Shown here: positions 15,336 through 22,943 of the stretch, one piece after another
How the letters are laid out: every line of letters begins with the position of its first letter
Position numbering within the stretch: the stretch's first letter is position 1
NCBI GenBank assembly: GCA_030247515.1
Contig: JAOTSA010000011.1
Coordinates: forward strand, 1-32,048
Direction: 5' to 3'
Origin: Sulfurimonas sp.
GTDB taxonomy: Bacteria; Campylobacterota; Campylobacteria; Campylobacterales; Sulfurimonadaceae
Length of the DNA stretch: 32,048 nt
The notes under the pieces: generated by a model
Database searches by the model: none
The model's input: the letters and a program-made list of their open reading frames with translations, nothing else
What the model was told of the DNA's origin: nothing
Position numbers and translations under genes: made by a program

Positions 15336-17165
15336 ATGAAAAATTTTGGTATTGATATTTGGGGAAATAAGAACTTCATTATTGAAGATGGTCAGATAAA
15401 GCTGAACTATAAGTGTATGCCGTCACTTTTGCAGATAGTAGAAGACATACGCTCTGAAGATGTCAGAGGACCGATTTTGCTGAGATTTCCACATCTTATC
15501 AAAAGTCAGATACGCACACTTTACTCCTATTTTGATAAAGCAATTGAGCAAAACAACTATCAGGGTGCTTTTAATGCTGTTTTTCCACTCAAAGTAAATC
15601 AATTTCCTCATGCCGTAGAAGCCGTAACATCACAAGGAGCGCAGTATAACTATGGTCTTGAAGCGGGTTCTAAGGCAGAGCTTATCCTTGCTATGAGCAA
15701 AACGCCTAGCGGTGCAAATATCACAGTCAATGGCTTTAAAGATAAAGAGATGATTACACTTGGCTTTATTGCGGCGCAAAGTGGACACAACATTACCATT
15801 ACGATTGAGGGTTTGGGCGAACTTGAGACTATCATCGAAGTTGCAAAAGAGTGTAACTTAAAAGTGCCAAACATCGGCATAAGAGTAAGACTTCATAGTG
15901 CGGGAAGTGGTATCTGGGCAAAAAGCGGAGGTATGGATGCAAAATTTGGTCTAACTTCTACAGAGATAATTGAGGCTATCACACTGCTTAGAGAAGCGGA
16001 GCTTTTGGACTATTTGAGCATGATTCACTTTCATATCGGCTCTCAAATGTCCGATATCGCACCGCTCAAAAAAGCACTCCGTGAAGCTGGAAATATCTAT
16101 GCAGAGCTTAAAAAGATGGGAGCAAACAAGCTTGATAGCATCAATATCGGTGGTGGTTTGGCGGTAGAGTACGACCAACACACACACTCAAACTCTCGCA
16201 ACTACTCCATCGATGAGTTTTCAAGCAGCGTTGTCTTCTTGCTTGGCGAGATTATGAATGCAAAAAATGTTGCCCATCCAAATATCTTTACAGAATCAGG
16301 CAGATTTATTGTTGCTTCTCATGCCGTGCTTATCACTCCTGTTTTAGAGCTTTTCACGCAAGATTTTCAAGAGAAGCTGCTCAATTTCAAACCTGCCAAT
16401 CCGCCGCTTATCGAAGAGCTTATAGAGCTTAACAAACTTCTCAACAACACAAACTGTATTGAGTACCTTCACGATGCGCTTGACCATATGGAGTCAGTTC
16501 TTACGCTTTTTGATTTGGGTTACATCGACCTTCAAGACCGCTCAAATGCTGAGATTTTGGTACACAATGTCATCAAAAGAGCGCTTTATCTCAAATCATC
16601 CAACCCGACTGATGAGCTTGCGCAACTTCAGGTAAAACTTCAAGAACGCTATCTTATCAACGCTTCTATCTTTCAAAGTTTGCCAGACTATTGGGGGCTT
16701 GGACAACATTTCCCTGTTATGCCACTGCACCATCTCAACACAACGCCTCTGCGTGCCGCTTCACTTTGGGATATCACTTGTGACAGTGATGGTGAAATCG
16801 GTTTCAACCCAGATAAGCCGCTCTATCTGCATGATGTCAACCTTGATGAAGAGGAGTACTTTTTGGGCTTTTTCAATGTCGGCGCATATCAAGAGACGCT
16901 TGGGATGAACCACAACCTCTTTACGCACCCCAGTGAATATACTATTATTATCGATGAGTATAACTATGAGATAAAAAATGCCGTTGAATCAAAAAGCATT
17001 TTAGATATCTTGGACACGCTTGGTTATGATGCAGTAAAAGTTTCTAAAAAACTTAAAGATGACCTTTCAAACTCCATTTTTATAACAGAGAAAGAAAAAA
17101 ATGATACACTTGCAAAATTAGAGCTGTTTTTACAACAAAATGGTTATTTAAGAACCACGAACTAG
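15336..17165 (+). CDS. speA: Biosynthetic arginine decarboxylase
   Basis: A PLP enzyme that makes agmatine from arginine, the first step towards spermidine and other polyamines by the agmatine route. The Schiff-base Lys is K86 in [20 protein letters not shown] and the glycine loop [11 protein letters not shown] bind the cofactor, and the conserved CDSDG motif near residue 483 supplies the second-subunit active-site Cys. The 609-residue length is typical of SpeA (about 630). A strong AAGGGGTG ribosome site precedes the ATG. It sits between dapD and cysE, in what looks like one transcript of amino-acid-derived functions. Confidence 0.96.
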   Translation: MKNFGIDIWGNKNFIIEDGQIKLNYKCMPSLLQIVEDIRSEDVRGPILLRFPHLIKSQIRTLYSYFDKAIEQNNYQGAFNAVFPLKVNQFPHAVEAVTSQGAQYNYGLEAGSKAELILAMSKTPSGANITVNGFKDKEMITLGFIAAQSGHNITITIEGLGELETIIEVAKECNLKVPNIGIRVRLHSAGSGIWAKSGGMDAKFGLTSTEIIEAITLLREAELLDYLSMIHFHIGSQMSDIAPLKKALREAGNIYAELKKMGANKLDSINIGGGLAVEYDQHTHSNSRNYSIDEFSSSVVFLLGEIMNAKNVAHPNIFTESGRFIVASHAVLITPVLELFTQDFQEKLLNFKPANPPLIEELIELNKLLNNTNCIEYLHDALDHMESVLTLFDLGYIDLQDRSNAEILVHNVIKRALYLKSSNPTDELAQLQVKLQERYLINASIFQSLPDYWGLGQHFPVMPLHHLNTTPLRAASLWDITCDSDGEIGFNPDKPLYLHDVNLDEEEYFLGFFNVGAYQETLGMNHNLFTHPSEYTIIIDEYNYEIKNAVESKSILDILDTLGYDAVKVSKKLKDDLSNSIFITEKEKNDTLAKLELFLQQNGYLRTTN

Positions 17166-17175
17166 GAGTTTATCT

Positions 17176-17877
17176 TTGGGACTTTTTGCTGAAATCAGAG
17201 AAGATTTTTCAAATGCTTACAACAACGATCCAGCACTCAACTCAAAATTTGATTTTCTCTTCAACTACCCAGGTGTCTGGGCGGTTGCATGGTACAGAGT
17301 GGCACACAGACTTTACAAGGCAAACTTTAAAAGTCTCGCAAGAATCATTATGGGGTTCAACCAAATCCTTACCAACATAGACATCCACCCAGGTGCCGTC
17401 ATCGGAAAAAGAGTTTTTATAGACCACGGTACTGGTGTGGTTATCGGTCAGACAACCATCATAGAAGATGATGTTCTTATTTATCAGGGCGTAACGCTTG
17501 GCGGTGTTTCACTCACACAAGGCAAAAGACACCCTACTGTAAAAAAAGGTGCTGTTATTGGTGCGGGTGCTAAAGTGCTTGGCAATATTATCATCGGAGA
17601 GAACGCAAAAATCGGTGCAAACTCCGTTGTTGTCAAACCTGTTCCTGATAACGCAACTGCCATTGGCATTCCAGCTCATGTGATAGAAAAAGGAAGATGC
17701 AAAGAGCCTCTTATGCACAACTTGCTTCCCGACATCAACAAAGAGATGTTTGAGTATCTGCTTAAACGTGTTGCTGTTTTAGAACATATTTTGGTTGAAG
17801 ACAACAAAGAGCTTTTAGAGCAAGATTTGGCACTTGAAAATATTTATGAATCCTTTATCAGAGCAATGAAAAATTAG
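17176..17877 (+). CDS. cysE: Serine O-acetyltransferase
   Basis: Acetylates serine with acetyl-CoA to give O-acetylserine, the entry to cysteine synthesis. The 233 residues show the N-terminal helical part ([13 protein letters not shown]) and the hexapeptide beta-helix. The catalytic His lies in [13 protein letters not shown], followed by [12 protein letters not shown] and AIGIPAHVI. The start is TTG at 17176 with AGGAG at 17164-17168, a normal spacing. It is 10 bases after speA. The variable C-terminal tail lacks the terminal Ile that mediates CysK binding in enteric bacteria. Confidence 0.95.
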   Translation: MGLFAEIREDFSNAYNNDPALNSKFDFLFNYPGVWAVAWYRVAHRLYKANFKSLARIIMGFNQILTNIDIHPGAVIGKRVFIDHGTGVVIGQTTIIEDDVLIYQGVTLGGVSLTQGKRHPTVKKGAVIGAGAKVLGNIIIGENAKIGANSVVVKPVPDNATAIGIPAHVIEKGRCKEPLMHNLLPDINKEMFEYLLKRVAVLEHILVEDNKELLEQDLALENIYESFIRAMKN

Positions 17878-17888
17878 GTTTTTTTTAG

Positions 17889-17894
17889 TATAAT
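17889..17894 (+). promoter_or_regulatory. -10 box for aspC
   Basis: tataat preceded by a T-run, 32 bases before the aspC ATG; aaaggg just upstream of the ATG is the ribosome site. Confidence 0.65.
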
Positions 17895-17926
17895 TCGCCC
17901 AATATTTCAAAGAAAAAGGGTTTCTT

Positions 17927-19099
17927 ATGCTAAGTAATCGCGTAAATACTTTAACTGAATCAATTACGATTGCTATTTCAACGCTTGCTGGTGAGCTTAA
18001 AGCTCAAGGTAAAGACATACTTAGTTTCTCTGCTGGAGAACCTGATTTTGACACGCCTCAAGTTATCAAAGATGCTGCAATTGCCGCAATCAATGAGGGC
18101 TTTACAAAATACACCGCCGTTGAGGGTATCCCAGCACTCAAAACTGCCATCGCTAACAAACTCAAAAGAGACAATGGCTTAACATACGCTCCAAACCAAA
18201 TCATCACAAACAACGGTGCAAAGCACTCTTTATTTAACCTTTTTGCAGCAGTTATTCAAAAGGGAGACGAGGTAATTATCCCTGCTCCTTACTGGGTTAC
18301 ATATCCTGAACTTGTCCTCTATCATGGCGGAACGGTTGTAGAGATTGAGACAAATGATGAAAGTGCATTTAAAATCACTCCTGAACAGTTAAAAAATGCT
18401 CTTACTCCAAAAACAAAGATGATAGTTCTTACAAGTCCGTCTAACCCGACAGGTTCTGTTTACTCAAAAGCGGAACTGACCGCTCTGGGTAAAGTTTTAG
18501 AGGGAACTGATGTTCTTGTTGCAAGCGATGAGATGTACGAAAAACTTATCTATGATGGTGAGTTTACATCTGCGGCGGCTGTGAGTGAAGATATGTTTAA
18601 GAGAACTATCACCATCAATGGTCTTAGCAAATCTGTTGCTATGACGGGTTGGAGATTTGGTTATATGGCGGCTCATCAAACAGAGATTATTCAAGCGACT
18701 AAAAAACTTCAAAGCCAAAGTACATCTAACATCAACTCTATCACTCAAAAAGCCGCAATTGTTGGTTTAAACGGTGATGCAGATGCGGATATCGAGAAGA
18801 TGAGAGTGGCATTTAAAGAGCGTCGTGATGAAGCGGTAAATCTTATAAACGCAATTGATGGCTTAAGTGTTTATAAGCCTGATGGTGCTTTTTACCTCTT
18901 CATCAACATCAAAAAAGTATCCAATGATTCTATGGAATTTTGTAAGCAGCTTTTAGAGAAAAAAGGCGTAGCTTTAGTTCCAGGTGTAGGTTTTGGAAGT
19001 GAGGGTTATGCAAGATTTAGTTTTGCTACTGACATTGAAAGTATCCGCAAAGGCATCAAAAGAATCGAAGAGTTTGTAAAAGAGACTCACTCTAAATAA
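17927..19099 (+). CDS. aspC: Aspartate aminotransferase (class I/II, Ibeta type)
   Basis: A PLP aminotransferase exchanging amino groups between aspartate/glutamate and 2-oxo acids. The 390 residues carry the type Ibeta features: SAGEPDFDTP near the N-terminus, NNGAKHSLFN, SPSNPTGSVYS, SDEMYEKLIYDG and the PLP Lys235 in NGLSKSVAMTGWRFGYM. The C-terminal ARFSF holds the conserved substrate Arg. Related enzymes can also act on prephenate or other substrates, so exact specificity is not proved. It has its own promoter and ends before a bidirectional hairpin. Confidence 0.93.
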   Translation: MLSNRVNTLTESITIAISTLAGELKAQGKDILSFSAGEPDFDTPQVIKDAAIAAINEGFTKYTAVEGIPALKTAIANKLKRDNGLTYAPNQIITNNGAKHSLFNLFAAVIQKGDEVIIPAPYWVTYPELVLYHGGTVVEIETNDESAFKITPEQLKNALTPKTKMIVLTSPSNPTGSVYSKAELTALGKVLEGTDVLVASDEMYEKLIYDGEFTSAAAVSEDMFKRTITINGLSKSVAMTGWRFGYMAAHQTEIIQATKKLQSQSTSNINSITQKAAIVGLNGDADADIEKMRVAFKERRDEAVNLINAIDGLSVYKPDGAFYLFINIKKVSNDSMEFCKQLLEKKGVALVPGVGFGSEGYARFSFATDIESIRKGIKRIEEFVKETHSK

Positions 19100-19116
19100 C
19101 AAATTTCTCTAAAACA

Positions 19117-19142
19117 GGCAATTTCTTTAAGTTGAAATTGCC
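19117..19142. terminator. Bidirectional terminator hairpin between aspC and rpoN
   Basis: ggcaatttc (19117-19125) and gaaattgcc (19134-19142) form a 9-bp perfect stem with an 8-base loop. GTTTA follows on the + side and TGTTTT on the - side. It sits between convergent genes, the expected place for a shared terminator. Confidence 0.7.
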
Positions 19143-19157
19143 GTTTAAAAGCTGTTG

Positions 19158-20426
19158 TCAATGCAGATGATAAAGCTTTTTCCTCTCACTTGAACCTGCT
19201 ATATTTAACTGTTTTCTATACTTGGCAATGGTACGTCTTACCATCTCCACTTTAAATTTATCTTGGATGAGTTCTAAGAGTTTCATATCGCTTAGCGGTT
19301 TTTTTCTATTTTCTTGTTTTACCAGATTTACTACAAACTCTTTTATAGCGGCGTTTGAGACGTCCTCGTCTATGGCGGTCGTGAAAAAATCTTTCATGGC
19401 AAATACGCCTCTGTTGCAGGCTATGTATTTGTTCGCTATGGCACGTGAAATAGTTGAGGGGTTATGTCCAAACTCATCGGCTAAAGTCTTAAGCGTAAGG
19501 GGCATAATCGCTCCGCCTGTGAAAAACTCATACTGATACTCGACTATCATCAACCCGACTTTATAAAGTGTTGCTTTTCTCATATCAAGAGCATCTACTA
19601 AACCTTTTGCCTCTTTGATTTTTTGAGAAACATACTCATGTTCAACACCGTAATTTGTGTTGATATTTATAGTTGGGTAGTAAGCATCGTTGAGTTTTAC
19701 CTCAATTGAGTTGTCATCATTAAAGTAAATCATCAAATCTGGGATTACTTGCGATGACTCTTCTAGGTATTCTATGGCGGGTGGGTTTTTAAAAGTACCT
19801 AAAGCCCGCATAACCTCTGCAAAGTTTTTCTCATTTGAGTAAGCATAGATGTTTTCCAAATCGTTGATAACTTTAATGGTCAGTGCGTACGCTTCATCGC
19901 TTACATCGGAGCTATCAAGCTGAAACAAGAATGATTCTTGAAGATTTTTTGCGGCGATTCCGACAGGCTCTATATGTGCAAAACGCAGACGGATTTTTTC
20001 AAACTCTTCAAGCGTCATACCATTTTGATTGCAAAAAAGTTCACTCTCTCCCTCATAGTAGCCGTTTTCATCAAGGTTTGAGACGATAAAGTATGCCGCC
20101 TCTTTTGATTTGGGTGTGGGAAAAAGGCTTGAGTCTATCTGCTCATCAAGTACATCAAAAAGAGAACGGTGCTGGATGGTGAGTGCTTCTATCTGCTCTG
20201 TACGAGAGTTTGCCACAGAAGAAGAGATGATTTTTTTGGGTAAGAATCTCTCAAAATCCTCTTCAAACCCAGATTTTATCTCTACAACTGGATTTGCCTC
20301 CACAAAAGGCATCATTGCTTCGCCCAAATCACTAAGGCTTGAGTGCAAAATCGGTAGCCAATTGCGCAGGGTGTTGGAGAGTTTGTGCTTGTTTTCTACG
20401 CTCTGTGTCTGCCTTAGTTGCGCCAT
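19158..20426 (-). CDS. rpoN: RNA polymerase sigma-54 factor
   Basis: Sigma-54 directs RNA polymerase to -24/-12 promoters; in Campylobacterota the known regulon includes mid-class flagellar genes. The 422 residues show a short region I, the core-binding domain (SKEAAYFIVSNLDENGYYEG, IEPVGIAAKNLQESF), the helix-turn-helix (LADEFGHNPSTISRAIANKY) and the RpoN box VRRTIAKYRKQLNI near the C-terminus. It is the last gene of the operon, 14 bases after lptB. lptB-rpoN adjacency is widely conserved in Proteobacteria. Confidence 0.95.
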   Translation of the reverse strand: MAQLRQTQSVENKHKLSNTLRNWLPILHSSLSDLGEAMMPFVEANPVVEIKSGFEEDFERFLPKKIISSSVANSRTEQIEALTIQHRSLFDVLDEQIDSSLFPTPKSKEAAYFIVSNLDENGYYEGESELFCNQNGMTLEEFEKIRLRFAHIEPVGIAAKNLQESFLFQLDSSDVSDEAYALTIKVINDLENIYAYSNEKNFAEVMRALGTFKNPPAIEYLEESSQVIPDLMIYFNDDNSIEVKLNDAYYPTININTNYGVEHEYVSQKIKEAKGLVDALDMRKATLYKVGLMIVEYQYEFFTGGAIMPLTLKTLADEFGHNPSTISRAIANKYIACNRGVFAMKDFFTTAIDEDVSNAAIKEFVVNLVKQENRKKPLSDMKLLELIQDKFKVEMVRRTIAKYRKQLNIAGSSERKKLYHLH

Positions 20427-20440
20427 GGTTACTAAGCCTC

Positions 20441-21163
20441 TTAAAGCTTAAACTCCTCGCCCAAATAGTGTTTGCGAACATCCGCATTTTGTCCTATCTC
20501 TTTGCTTGTGCCGCTTGCTAAAAGCGAGCCTGATTTTATGACATAGGCTCTATCGCAAACATCCAAAGTTTCACGAACATTATGGTCGGTTATGAGTACG
20601 CCGATACCATAAGAGACAAGCTGTTTTATAACTGTTTGGATATCCATAACCGCTATGGGGTCAACTCCCGCAAAAGGCTCATCAAGAAGCAAAAACTTCG
20701 GTTTGTTGACTAAAGCACGGGCGATTTCAACACGGCGACGTTCTCCACCGCTGAGGCTTACTCCCTTGCGGTAGCGAATCGGCTCTATGTTAAACATATC
20801 GAGAAGCTCCAAAATCCTCTTCTCTTGCGCCTCTTTGTCTTTTATCTTTACCTCTGCAGCGATAAGAAGGTTCTCTTCAACGCTCAAATCTTTAAAGATA
20901 GAAGCCTCTTGCGGTAGATAACCGATACCTTTCAATGCTCTTTCATGCAGTGGCATGCCTGAGAGATTTTCATCATCAAAAAACACATCGCCACCACTTG
21001 CTTCTACAAGTCCGCAAATCATGTAAAAAGTAGTGGTTTTCCCCGCTCCGTTTGGTCCTAAAAGCCCAACAACCTCGCCGCTTTTGACTTCAAGGCTCAT
21101 CCCTTTTACTATCTCTAAATCTTTTATCTTTTTCTTTAAGTCAACCGCTTTTAGTATGTGCAT
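20441..21163 (-). CDS. lptB: LPS export ABC transporter ATPase LptB
   Basis: The cytosolic ATPase of the LptB2FG complex that extracts LPS from the inner membrane. At 240 residues it has the standard length. Walker A is GPNGAGKTT (36-44), the Q-loop region is YLPQEASIFKDLSVEEN, the signature is SLSGGERRRVEIARAL, Walker B is FLLLDEPFAGVDPIA and the switch His is in LITDHNVRETL. It overlaps tsaE by 13 bases. lptF, lptG, lptA and lptC are elsewhere. Confidence 0.96.
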   Translation of the reverse strand: MHILKAVDLKKKIKDLEIVKGMSLEVKSGEVVGLLGPNGAGKTTTFYMICGLVEASGGDVFFDDENLSGMPLHERALKGIGYLPQEASIFKDLSVEENLLIAAEVKIKDKEAQEKRILELLDMFNIEPIRYRKGVSLSGGERRRVEIARALVNKPKFLLLDEPFAGVDPIAVMDIQTVIKQLVSYGIGVLITDHNVRETLDVCDRAYVIKSGSLLASGTSKEIGQNADVRKHYLGEEFKL

Positions 21164-21564
21164 ACTCTGTACTCTCTCTTCTCATCCGAAATTTTTTCTA
21201 TGTCAACACTCATTACGTTGATATCTGCTTCCCTTAGCAGTGACACCAAAGCATCATCACCCCACTCTATAAAGTGAAGCCCCTCACGCTCAAGCTCCTC
21301 AAGCATCCCCAAAGCCATAAAATGCTCCAGCCCATGATTGTAAATATCATAGTGAAAAACTTTCTCTGCATAGGCATGTTGGAGTGAAAAAGTAGGCGAT
21401 GTCACATCCTCGTCTATCCCCAGATGTGCTACTATCTTTTTGACAAGCGTTGTTTTTCCAGATGCCAAATCGCCACGTAAGATGACCACGCCGCTTTGAA
21501 AATGGGATGCGACATCGCTTACAACTTCATCCATGTCATCTAAAGAGAGGATATATTTTTTCAT
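21151..21564 (-). CDS. tsaE: tRNA t6A37 synthesis ATPase TsaE
   Basis: TsaE works with TsaB and TsaD in making threonylcarbamoyl-adenosine at position 37 of ANN-decoding tRNAs. The 137 residues have Walker A GDLASGKTT from residue 31, the DVTSPTFSLQHAYAEK strand with conserved ThrSerProThrPhe, FHYDIYNH and FIEWGDD, all family hallmarks. Its ATG overlaps the trpD stop in an ATGA and its end overlaps lptB, so it is embedded in a coupled operon. Confidence 0.95.
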   Translation of the reverse strand: MKKYILSLDDMDEVVSDVASHFQSGVVILRGDLASGKTTLVKKIVAHLGIDEDVTSPTFSLQHAYAEKVFHYDIYNHGLEHFMALGMLEELEREGLHFIEWGDDALVSLLREADINVMSVDIEKISDEKREYRVCTY

Positions 21565-22547
21565 AGTTTGTTTGAAATCTCAATGATTTGCTGAAGTTTT
21601 GCTTTGGCATTTCCGCTTTTAATCGCCTCATGCGTCATCGCCAAGCCGTCTTGCAAGTCACGTGCCAAACCATCCACCATAAGTGCCGCTGCCGCATTTA
21701 TCATCACTATATCTCTTTGCGCATCCGTTGCGTTTGAGGTAAAGATGTTGTGAAGTATCTGTGCGTTTTCTCTACCGTCTCCGCCCACGATAGCTTCAAT
21801 CGGCGCTCTTTTTATCCCATGCTCTTGCGGGTCGATAACAAACTCATGGACAACACCATCTTTTAGTTGCGAAGCGTAAGAGAGTGCGCTGATACTTATC
21901 TCATCCATCCCCTCCTCAGAGCTTACTACAAGTGTTGAAGTCGCACCGTTTATCTTAAGAGCTTTCGCCATCTTTGGAACAAAGGATTTGTGAAACACGC
22001 CAAGAAGCGACTTTTTCGCTCCTGCTGGGTTTGTAAGCGGTCCTAAGATGTTAAAGATGGTCTTCTCAGAGATAGTTTTGCGTACAGGCATGATAAAGCG
22101 CATAGCAGGATGATGATTCCCAGCAAACATAAAGGTAAATCCGCTCTCTTCAAGCAGTCTCGCACTCTTATCTATCTCCAAATCAAGCCGCATTCCAAGT
22201 GCTTCAAACATATCTGCACTTCCCGATTTGGATGTAACAGAGCGGCTTCCATGTTTTGCTACCATACTGCCGCATGATGCGCAGAGGATGGCAACGGTAG
22301 AAGAGATGTTAAAACTCCCTATTTTGTCACCGCCCGTACCGACAATGTCGATGACTTTTGTGCGCAAAACTTCAGATATAGGAAGAGGAATCGCAAAAGA
22401 ACGCATCACTGCCGCCGCCGCCGCAATCGTCTCTACCGAGGTGTTTGCATCAAGTGTAAGAGAGAGTAAAAACTCTCGCATCTCCTCATCGTTCATCTCA
22501 TGCAAAAAGAGTGATGTAAACGCTTTTTTTGCTTCATCGTAACTCAT
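21561..22547 (-). CDS. trpD: Anthranilate phosphoribosyltransferase
   Basis: The second enzyme of tryptophan synthesis, joining anthranilate and PRPP. The 328 residues carry the glycine loop GTGGD (70-74), NISSTVAILCAS, the PRPP site AKHGSRSVTSKSGSAD, HPAMRFIMPVR and TIFNILGPLTNPA. These exact motifs favour true TrpD over the TrpD2/YbiB paralog group. No other trp gene is nearby. It is coupled by ATGA overlaps both to the S4 gene upstream and to tsaE downstream. Confidence 0.93.
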   Translation of the reverse strand: MSYDEAKKAFTSLFLHEMNDEEMREFLLSLTLDANTSVETIAAAAAVMRSFAIPLPISEVLRTKVIDIVGTGGDKIGSFNISSTVAILCASCGSMVAKHGSRSVTSKSGSADMFEALGMRLDLEIDKSARLLEESGFTFMFAGNHHPAMRFIMPVRKTISEKTIFNILGPLTNPAGAKKSLLGVFHKSFVPKMAKALKINGATSTLVVSSEEGMDEISISALSYASQLKDGVVHEFVIDPQEHGIKRAPIEAIVGGDGRENAQILHNIFTSNATDAQRDIVMINAAAALMVDGLARDLQDGLAMTHEAIKSGNAKAKLQQIIEISNKL

Positions 22548-22792
22548 GCTATCTCCTCAATATACTCGCTTTGCAAACTTTTTGGCGTTGATTTGGCTGT
22601 TGGGATTTGAAGCACTCGGTACTTTTTTGGTGCTTCAAGGTAGTTGATGGTTATGATAGAACCAACTTCCACATTTTTACTAGCCTTTGCAACTACGCCA
22701 TTGACGAGTACAACACCGTTTTCTATCATATCTTGCGAAACAGAGCGTCTTTTTGTAATGTTTACACTGTTTAAAAATTTATCTACTCTCAT
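22544..22792 (-). CDS. Small S4-domain RNA-binding protein (HslR/RqcP-like)
   Basis: From ATG 22792 the protein has 82 residues consisting of one S4 fold: MRVDKFLNSVNITKRRS, then DMIENGVVLVNGVVAKASKNVEVGSIITI. Relatives bind structured RNA; HslR and RqcP act on stalled 50S-peptidyl-tRNA complexes. The longer frame begins with TTG at 22804 and adds MWVW; I prefer ATG 22792 because family members start at the R-x-D-K-F/W-L motif. It is the first gene of the trpD-tsaE-lptB-rpoN operon and ends in an ATGA overlap with trpD. Confidence 0.88.
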   Translation of the reverse strand: MRVDKFLNSVNITKRRSVSQDMIENGVVLVNGVVAKASKNVEVGSIITINYLEAPKKYRVLQIPTAKSTPKSLQSEYIEEIA

Positions 22793-22818
22793 CCATACCC
22801 ACAAAACTTTTTTTGTGT

Positions 22819-22824
22819 ATTGTA
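22819..22824 (-). promoter_or_regulatory. -10 box for the S4-trpD-tsaE-lptB-rpoN operon
   Basis: TACAAT on the minus strand, about 26 bases upstream of the ATG at 22792, between divergent operons. Confidence 0.5.
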
Positions 22825-22906
22825 GAGTATTGAAACTGAAAAGAATGTAATAGTTGGAACATTTTTTGCGTCATGTAAAAAAACAGTAAATAAAAACAAT
22901 TTATGT

Positions 22907-22912
22907 TATACT
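22907..22912 (+). promoter_or_regulatory. -10 box for the haem-sensor EAL gene
   Basis: tatact following ttatgt, 31 bases before the TTG start at 22944. Confidence 0.55.
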
Positions 22913-22943
22913 AAACGCAAACTTTTTCTAAAGGGTGCTTAGG

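Noticed and set aside
21561-22547. TrpD2/YbiB nucleic-acid-binding paralog in place of TrpD
   Set aside because: The GTGGD, KHGSRSVTSKSGSAD and HPAMRFIMPVR motifs are those of true anthranilate phosphoribosyltransferase.
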